Of a stretch of 23,659 nt of DNA, positions 1 to 23,659 are shown piece after piece; the first letter of the stretch is position 1, and each line of letters starts with the position of its first letter. Position numbers and translations under genes: made by a program. This DNA is from Elysia marginata (taxonomy: Eukaryota; Mollusca; Gastropoda; Plakobranchidae): assembly GCA_019649035.1 (NCBI GenBank), contig BMAT01006804.1:4751-28409 (forward strand), in the 5' to 3' direction. The notes below the pieces were generated by a model. The model was given only the letters and a program-made list of their open reading frames with translations. It ran no database searches and was not told the DNA's origin.

Positions 1-183
1 GTTCAAATTTGGGTACTTCAAATATTAGTTGAATTCAGAATATATTTAGATAATCGATTTTATCCTTCTTTTGATACTTTGATTTTTTAATATTTCAAAG
101 TTGAATTGTGTTCTTATGACATTTAAAATATTCAAAATAAACTGTAAAAGAGTTTTTTTCATAGGGAATTTGTTCCAAACAAG

Positions 184-345
184 AGGTTAAACCTTTTACT
201 TGGCTGCCCAGACAACAAATTCATCTTCTAAGCTCATACAAGAGCAGCAGTAAAATAGACACACCATTCTAGTCTACTGTCAGGATCTCTCTCTCTGTCT
301 ATAGCCAGGTAATCCGACAATCCCTAATGGAGGCGAGGAAACATA
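184..345. repeat. Diverged copy of the repeat also seen at 18089-18612
   Basis: Positions 268-311 (CTAGTCTACTGTCAGGATCT … TATAGCCAGGTA) match 18288-18330 (CTCTAGCACACTGACAAGAT … CATAGCCAGGTA). Flanking similarity includes AGAGCAGCA about 25-45 bases before. The copies are old and imperfect. No coding potential is seen. Confidence 0.4.
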
Positions 346-384
346 TGTGAAGTGACTATCTAAGAAGCAAGCCAAACTTCAATG

Positions 385-1035
385 CGTTATCCAGCGCAAA
401 AACAAATAGAAAACTATATGTATCTGGACTTTACTACTTCCTCAAATACAAAATGTGATTAAGAAATCAAGAAAAGAATAGCAATGTATAAAAGAAACCT
501 TTACAAAAATGGGAACTATATTCAAAAACAGAAATATTCAGTTTGGAACAAAAGTCAAAGTCCTCAAGGCATATGTGTGGTCGGTCTTGATGTACGGCAG
601 CAAGTGCTGGACATTCAGCAAAGAAATGGAGAAACTTTTGCTAGCTGCCCTAAATGTGGTTTCTCTGAAGAATTTTTAGAATTTCATGGACAGAGAGGAA
701 AACAAACTAAGAAGTCTTGCGCTTGGCTGAGACAAATAGGTCACTATTGCAACTGATGAGAAAGAGACAAATGGAATTTTTCGGCCATATTAACAGACAC
801 GACTGTCTGGAAAAAATAATGCCGCACAGGAAAGTGGAAGGAAGACAGGCTTGCGGTCGACAACAACAAAAACTTTCATGGACAGTCTGTCGCACTTCAT
901 CAACATATCTCACAAGAGCTTGTCTAAGCTGGACATATTCCGACGGACTGATGTCAAGGAGGTTTTGAAACCCCTGATCCTCGATGTCTACGCCAGACCT
1001 GACACCTGAAGAAGAAGAAGAAGAAGAAGAAGAAG
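385..1035 (+). mobile_element. Decayed 3' end of a LINE (non-LTR retrotransposon)
   Basis: Translation in shifting frames gives the typical C-terminal part of a LINE reverse-transcriptase ORF: ENYMYLDFTTSSNTKCD near 405-465, EIKKRIAM near 465, KVKVLKAYVWSVLMYGSKCW (about 555-612), SKEMEKL, RKRQMEFFGHINRH (757-801) and KVEGRQACGRQQQ (832-870). Stops (TAG near 677) and a frameshift near 720 break it, so it is dead. The 3' UTR ends in a (GAA)n tail at 1008-1035. The 5' part of the element is absent. The family was not determined. Confidence 0.8.
1008..1035 (+). repeat. (GAA)n microsatellite tail of the LINE
   Basis: About nine GAA units follow directly on the LINE 3' UTR, as expected for elements that end in a short tandem repeat. 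On the minus strand it makes a poly-Ser frame that is not a gene. Confidence 0.85.
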
Positions 1036-1829
1036 ACAGTGACTGTCCCAAGCACTAACCTTGACAAGATAAGGATCAAACCACAAACTCCTCATCTACC
1101 ACTAGATAACAACTGCACTAAGACAGTGACTGTCCCAAGCACTAACCTTGACAAGATAAGGACCAAACCACAAATTCCTCATCTACTACTAGATAACAAC
1201 TGCACTAAGACAGTGACTGTCCCAAGCACTAACCTTGACAAGATAAGGACCAACCCACAAACTCGTCATCTACCACTAGATAACAACTGCACTAAGACAG
1301 TGACTGTCCCAAGCAATAACCTTGACAAGATAAGGACCAACCCACAAACTCCTCATCTACTACTAGATAACACTACACTAAGACAGTGACTGTCCCAAGC
1401 ACAAACCTTGACAAGATAAGGACTAAACCACAAACTCGTCATCTACCACTAGATAACAACTGCACTAAGACAGTGACTGTACCAAGCACTGACCACCAAC
1501 TTGACAAGATAAGGACCAAACCACAAACTCCTTATCTACGACTAGATAACAACTGTACTAAGACAGTGACTGTCCCAAGCACAAACCTTGACAAGATAAG
1601 GACTAAACCGCAAACTCGTCATCTACCACTTGATAACAACTGCACTAAGACAGTGACTGTCCCAAGCACTGACCACCAACTTGACAAGATATGGACCAAC
1701 CCACAAACTCGTCATCTACCACTAGATAACAACTGCACTAAGACAGTGACTGTCCCAAGCCCTAACCTTGACAAGATAAGGCCTAAACCACAAACTCCTC
1801 ATCTACCACTAGATAACAACTGTACACAG
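1036..1829 (+). repeat. 87-bp minisatellite, nine units
   Basis: Units start at ACAGTGACTGT at 1036, 1123, 1210, 1297, 1383, 1470, 1563, 1650 and 1743. Spacing is 87 bp, except 86 for the fourth (one-base deletion) and 93 for the sixth and eighth (six-base insertion adding CACCAA-type sequence). ACAGTGACTGT is an 11-bp perfect palindrome around a central G. Because 87 and 93 are multiples of three, one frame stays open, coding TVTVPSTNLDKIRTKPQTPH and then LPLDNNCTK, but the deletion breaks it and no start context or splice sites support a gene. The pair 1383-1562 and 1563-1742 is a duplicated 180-bp dimer. Confidence 0.95.
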
Positions 1830-2199
1830 ACATCACATTGACAAGCTGTTATAGTCTTAATGTCCGACAGTTTATTGTAGACAATTTTTATTCCAAATAA
1901 ACTGAGCTTTTTTTTTTAGATACTTATCTCAGATTTTCAAGATTTTCACAGTAGAAAAGAAAAATATAAACGAAATACAAGTGATAGAGAAGACAAAAAC
2001 AGGTGTAAGCCCTGTTTTCTTCAATATGGATGTTTGACATAATTAAAAAATGGTATTAAGATTTATGTCTCACTCATTTTACTTGGCACTTCTATACTCT
2101 CCTGTCACTTGGTGTAAGACAGAATTTTCTCACAACAAATTTGTTGACTTTGTACAGACATAAACAGTGCCTCAAGGAACACAGAAGCAAAAAAAAAAA
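1830..2199. other. Intergenic, AT-rich
   Basis: No exon was seen on either strand. Two TTTATT hexamers (1871-1876 and 1887-1892) read AATAAA on the minus strand and could be poly(A) signals for a transcript coming from 2585-3265, if the gene ends here. A poly(A) run at about 2190-2199 precedes the LINE fragment. Confidence 0.4.
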
Positions 2200-2366
2200 G
2201 GCGAGGAGACTATCCATCACATACGTGGAAAACATCACAATATCCATGGGGGCATGTGGGCATGCAAGAAATAGCGCACAAATATCTCGACAGAAACAAC
2301 TGGAGAAGGGTTGTGTTGACTTCTGGAGAGATAGCTAGCAACAGAAGGACTGATATTGACAGGTGA
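2200..2366 (+). mobile_element. 3' end of a second LINE ORF
   Basis: In one frame the sequence reads QYPWGHVGMQEIAHKYL, then DRNNWRRVVLTSGEIASNR and RRTDIDR, stopping at TGA 2364-2366. A 'DR..WR..V' motif close to the stop is typical of LINE C termini. A frameshift near 2225 separates it from a short upstream piece (KARRLSITY). It has the same orientation as the LINE remnant at 385-1035 but belongs to a different stretch or element. Confidence 0.65.
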
Positions 2367-2584
2367 CAGACATACAAAAATCTTATCATGCAATGGCCTT
2401 TGAGTGGGTTAAACTTTTACCATCATGAACAGAACTTTGATCTATCATTGCTTATCTTCTTTTTTCCACTCTATGATGACATGGAAGACTTTAAAACCAT
2501 ATAAGAAGTTATGAAAGATTTGTGTATGGCTGAATATTGTTGAATTTAAAGTTCAAGCTAGTCTGGTATTTGAGGTGCCCTTAC
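2367..2584. other. Sequence between the LINE tail and the coding exon
   Basis: This probably holds the LINE 3' UTR (to about 2410) and then the intron downstream of the 2585-3265 exon, starting at donor GTAAGG (2579-2584). Nothing else was recognised. Confidence 0.4.
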
Positions 2585-3265
2585 CTTAACAGGACTCTCC
2601 TGAGCACAGATCAAATCCATTTCCTCGACAGAGCACTCATACAGGTACTTGTGTCTCGGCTCTTCTGATTTAGAAGTTTTTGGAGAGGAGGTCACCACAT
2701 TGATGTCTGGTCTGTTGAGCTTGGCAGTGACCATTTCCTGTTTCTTGTTGAAGTCATTGCCTGCTGAGCTAATCACATCAACTATTGACATGACCAGATC
2801 TTCTTGGCTAGAGTCAGGGACAATGTTTTTACTGTTCTCCTTTATCTCCACACCTAGTTTCTTGGCAACAGACATTTCTTTTTTTTTCAAAAGAGTCTGA
2901 CTTAACTCAGCATCCATAGGTCCATCTTTGGCTTGAAGATCAGTCTCAGATGTAACACTGGAATTTAGGATTCCCTCTCTGTTTGTCTCAAACTCTTTTC
3001 GCAAACCATCCACCATGTCCTCGTCGTCGATGAAGTTGAGGTCCAGTTTGTCGACCAGAGGGTCAAACCCATCAACAACATCTTCCGCTTTAGTAGAATG
3101 GTCGTCATACTTCGTTGAGAGACCTGTCTTTTTGCCAGGAGGTTTTCCTGGTAAAGATACCACTTTTTGTTTCTGATATTCTCCAGTCTCTTCCGAGGCT
3201 TCATCGCCAGGCAGAGAAGTGTAAAAAGAAACTTTTCCTTTTTTCTCTTCGCTGCCCTCAACATC
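2585..3265 (-). CDS. Internal coding exon, acidic disordered; probable further 3' exon of PEX1
   Basis: This is an open minus-strand exon of exactly 227 codons, phase 0 at both ends. The acceptor is GGCTGGTTTTGCAG|GAT and the donor CCTGTTAAG|GTAAGG. It has no good start codon and no promoter upstream. The product is acidic and low complexity: Lys/Glu-rich start (DVEGSEEKKGKVSFYTSLPG), a DE-rich patch (FDPLVDKLDLNFIDDEDMVD), and end MDLICAQESPVK. I do not recognise a domain. It lies 1.85 kb downstream of the last certain PEX1 exon on the same strand, and its phase fits the donor at 5117. The part of PEX1 near the C terminus that is conserved in vertebrates has not appeared by 5100, so the gene probably continues. 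A separate gene is the alternative. Reading past the donor would reach TAG at 2558-2560 after eight codons. Confidence 0.6.
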
Positions 3266-5099
3266 CTGCAAAACCAGCCAAAACTGCTGAATATATTTGT
3301 TGCGTGGATCTCATGAGTCAAGAAGATTGATAGCTTTTATCAAATGAGGGTTGAAAGTCCTTTCAAACTTAATATGTAATATTTTTATATAACTAGCTTA
3401 GATAGGGTATAAGTCAATATTGTATTACTTTAAGAAATCATCCAGTAATGGTAATCTAATGCACAGAAGCTGTTGATTCAATTTAAGTCACCACTATCAG
3501 AAAAAAGAAGAGGACTAAGTTGTTTTTTCATTGGCTGAAGGCTGGGTTATAATAGTCATAACATCTTTTATGTACTATGGGAGAATTAAAAAATAAAATA
3601 ATTCTTCAGCCACTTGAAAAGTTTATGAGCCTTCATTTACACAAAGTCACCCCACTCTTTATTCTTAGACACAGGCTTATAATCTTTCTCTTTGATTCAT
3701 CTTTAGTTTCTCTTTTCCTTTTTACTGTAGGACTCTCTTTTATCAAATCCTAGAATTACTGCTTCTTGAGTTAAGGAAGTGTAAAACAATTTTTCTTATT
3801 GATGTTTTGAAATTAAAGATTTCAAACAACTTTTAGTGTAAGAATCACTAGCATTTCCAAAAGAAAAATGAAATGGCATTAATCATGAGCTCAATTGTGG
3901 TCAAATCTGGTGTTCAATACGTTTTTGTGGCTTCAAAAGATGGACTGAAACTAAAAAATCCCCCTGAAGAATGTTTAAACATTGCTGTGGGATAGATTAA
4001 GACTTAGAGAGTCATACTGATAATCTGATTGAAATATTTTAAAGGTATGAATTTAACAGTGGAGAGAAGTAGGCTTTTAGTGGAAATGCCCGAAATGTCT
4101 GCCTTTGGTATGATTCGAACCTTCAACTTATAGATGCTTTGGCACCCACCGCCCTGCCACTTAAAGAAACATAGCTTATACCATATAGCCACTACGCTCC
4201 TTATACTGATAATCTGGCAAGTTTTTAGATGCAAATACACCTGCTCCTGCTTTTCAAGCTATGTGGATACAAAAAAACCCAAACACACAAGTGAAAGACA
4301 CGCGTGATGGAAACACATCATTTGTGATTCTTGATACAACTTCTTCTGTGACACATTCACAATGAAAGAGAGACACACGCTTGGAGTCTGGTGATTCAGT
4401 GGCTGATGCAGAGCAAGTTGGTGCACATTAGCATCGTCAATGAATCGATGGGTTTGAGCAGGGCATTGGCAGTCATGAATGCTGCTTTATGCTTTTGGTG
4501 TTTGAGAGATACCAAATTCAAGCACTAAAATTGTCACCTTTGACATAATGCTGGCAACTGTGCCCATGTTAAGGACCCTATAAAGTTTACCTAGGAATTC
4601 ATCTACATAGAGAATCAATAGTGACAGTTTTTGAAATGTTTAAAAAAAGAACAAAAACCAGCATTCATGCAATTTTTCTGGATAACCGACATCTATATTG
4701 CAGGCAACTTAGCCAACATCGACATCTACAATTCAGGCAGCTATGAGTATGTCATAGGCTGGAGATTTAAGCACAACACAAATCACCACAGGAACCATCT
4801 ATATCAATGAAAAATGCTATGAGAGATTTGACAAAAAGCAATGATAACGATTCAATTTTTTCTGATCCATTGATGACGCATGACATTGCATGTATATAAA
4901 AAGTAAAACGAGTCATGTTAAAAATGTAACTTTACTTTAGAATACATTAATTTTGCCAGTAAATTTTTTCTTCATTTTTTTTTAATTAAGACAGAAAACA
5001 TTGACGATAAAGATTTTCAAAGTCCTTTATATTTACACAACACAACACTGCACTATCTTTTTACCTTTGCATTCTGTAATATTCTATGGCTATTGATTT
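3266..5099 (-). other. Probable intron, or PEX1 3' flank; contains a SINE
   Basis: If the 2585-3265 exon belongs to PEX1, this is intron (with 5100-5117). It holds the SINE at 4028-4202 and a short imperfect repeat near 4688-4742 (GACATCTATATTGCAGGCA and GACATCTACAATTCAGGCA, 35 bases apart). No further coding exon was seen on the minus strand. Confidence 0.5.
4028..4202 (-). mobile_element. tRNA-derived SINE (family 2) with intact target-site duplication
   Basis: On the minus strand the element starts near 4202 with a tRNA-like head: A-box TGGCTATATGG (about 4184-4194) and B-box GGTTCGAATC (about 4113-4122). It ends in an AT-rich tail near 4028. A perfect 14-bp direct repeat, ATACTGATAATCTG, flanks it at 4014-4027 and 4203-4216, so the borders are exact. 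The open frame across it is not a gene. Confidence 0.85.
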
Positions 5100-22605
<17,506 letters not shown>

Positions 22606-23659
22606 CTAAGCATACAAAATGGGGTTAAAAAGTACAGGGAAAAACACTTGCAGATTTAGTTTCTCGCAATGTTTCCTTGAATTTCTATGCCGACACTATT
22701 TTCGGCTCTTCAAAAATACAACGCATGGTATTGATAGAATGTCTCTATTGTTTGGTTATTATTCAATGTCATCTTATTATACATCAGAACTCAGGGTAAT
22801 AATGCATCACTCTGCTGTTTATGAATTAAATTGTTTTGTATTGTTAGAAAGTCTAGGGTATAATTTTAATAAATCTTCCAGCCGGAGATACTTCAATATC
22901 CACCATATATTAAGGATAGGCTCAACTCAACCGTGGCATCCTCTACCATATATCAAGAATAGTCTCAATTCAACCATGGCATCCTCTACCATATACATGG
23001 GTGGGAGCATGAAATCTCAAAAAGCCTGCAGGCTGCTCAATTTTTTGCCCCCAATCTTACCAAAGCCTGCAGAGTCTGCGTGTCTCACAAACTCTAGATT
23101 CAATGTGATTGTCACTTTGTAATCTACCGGTACATCTGTCTTTCATATGTGGCAGTGTGTCCATATTACCACTGGATGCATAAAATTTTACCCAGCACTA
23201 CGACTGTATTGACCAGATACATTTTTGTGATGGTGCATAAATTTTTTTAGCATCTTGTTACTGATAGATTTGTTTAATTGCCATACGTTTCCACTAAAGT
23301 ACAATGTACCATCTTTGTTACAATTAACTTTGGTTCATCTAAAAAAGTGATGGCTATCCAGTAACACCTATTGCTTACATTTTACATTTTACAAACTGTC
23401 TTAAAACAATCTGATTCTAACCACAGGTAAATTTAACTAACTTGAAAATAGACCAATGACCAATTTTATAAATATTACGTTTAAACATAATTCACAATAA
23501 TTATGAACAATCAATATGCCCACTACCTGCAGTAAGGCTAATTAAGATTATTTTTATAGGAAGCCCACCTTTGGAGGTTCCTTAGCTTTAATCTAGATTT
23601 CACTGACTTCAATGAATATACATTAATTAGTAAAATCAGCAAACAATGGCATTTTTAAT
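22606..23659 (-). other. PEX1: PEX1 intron running off the window
   Basis: At least 1054 bp without a convincing exon on either strand. It is intron upstream of the first visible PEX1 exon. It holds the 43-bp tandem repeat at 22902-22997. Confidence 0.65.
22902..22997. repeat. 43-bp tandem repeat, about 2.2 copies
   Basis: Units start with ACCATATA at 22902, 22945 and 22988 and share CTCAA(C/T)TCAACC(A/G)TGGCAT then CCTCT. The first two differ at only a few positions. Confidence 0.85.

Noticed and set aside
707..1051. A minus-strand frame with a long Ser run
   Set aside because: The Ser run is the antisense of the (GAA)n tail; the rest is antisense LINE.
1036..1829. CRISPR-like regular repeat
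   Set aside because: The units are near-identical over their whole length without unique spacers; it is a minisatellite in an animal genome.
2649..2900. A plus-strand frame opposite the acidic exon
   Set aside because: It is a shadow of the minus-strand exon, which has proper splice sites.
4113..4194. A functional tRNA gene
   Set aside because: A and B boxes are present but no full cloverleaf with a discriminator end; it is a SINE head.
4004..4240. A 78-codon minus-strand open frame
   Set aside because: It is the SINE at 4028-4202 with its target-site duplications.
22619..23122. A 167-codon open frame on the plus strand
   Set aside because: It crosses the 43-bp tandem repeat, has no motif or codon pattern of a gene, and lies in the PEX1 intron.

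Overview
The window is a piece of an animal nuclear genome. It is AT-rich, has dense spliceosomal introns of roughly 0.35 to 1.9 kb, and carries LINE remnants and tRNA-derived SINEs. One gene dominates: PEX1, the peroxisomal AAA+ ATPase, on the minus strand. It reads from right to left, and its 5' exons lie beyond position 23659. The protein is close to vertebrate PEX1 in the D2 ATPase domain. The AT content, intron structure and SINE/LINE load would suit a mollusc, perhaps a gastropod, but nothing here proves the phylum.

Layout. Positions 1-2366 hold repeats: a decayed LINE 3' end (385-1035) ending in a (GAA)n tail, an 87-bp minisatellite of nine units flush against that tail (1036-1829), and a second LINE 3' end (2200-2366). 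Positions 2585-3265 are a well-bounded minus-strand coding exon of 227 codons encoding an acidic disordered protein; I think it is a further 3' exon of PEX1, not a separate gene. Positions 5100-22605 hold sixteen PEX1 exons whose phases all agree, giving 940 residues. These cover the end of the N-terminal part, the D1 and D2 AAA+ domains and an unusual Ser/Arg-rich tail. Positions 22606-23659 look like intron running off the window.

PEX1 acts with PEX6 as a heterohexameric ATPase at the peroxisomal membrane and extracts ubiquitinated PEX5 for another round of matrix-protein import (established for the family). D2 has canonical Walker A, Walker B and arginine-finger motifs. D1 has a good Walker A but an Asp-Asn Walker B.

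The introns contain three copies of one tRNA-headed SINE family with (CCTAA)n or (CTAA)n tails, and two copies of a second SINE with clear target-site duplications. Two PEX1 introns carry degenerate copies of the 5' end of a PEX1 exon. There are no RNA genes, CRISPR arrays, operons or prokaryotic systems, and I found no convincing undescribed system. The points most worth a second look are the 3' end of PEX1 and the intronic exon-fragment copies.
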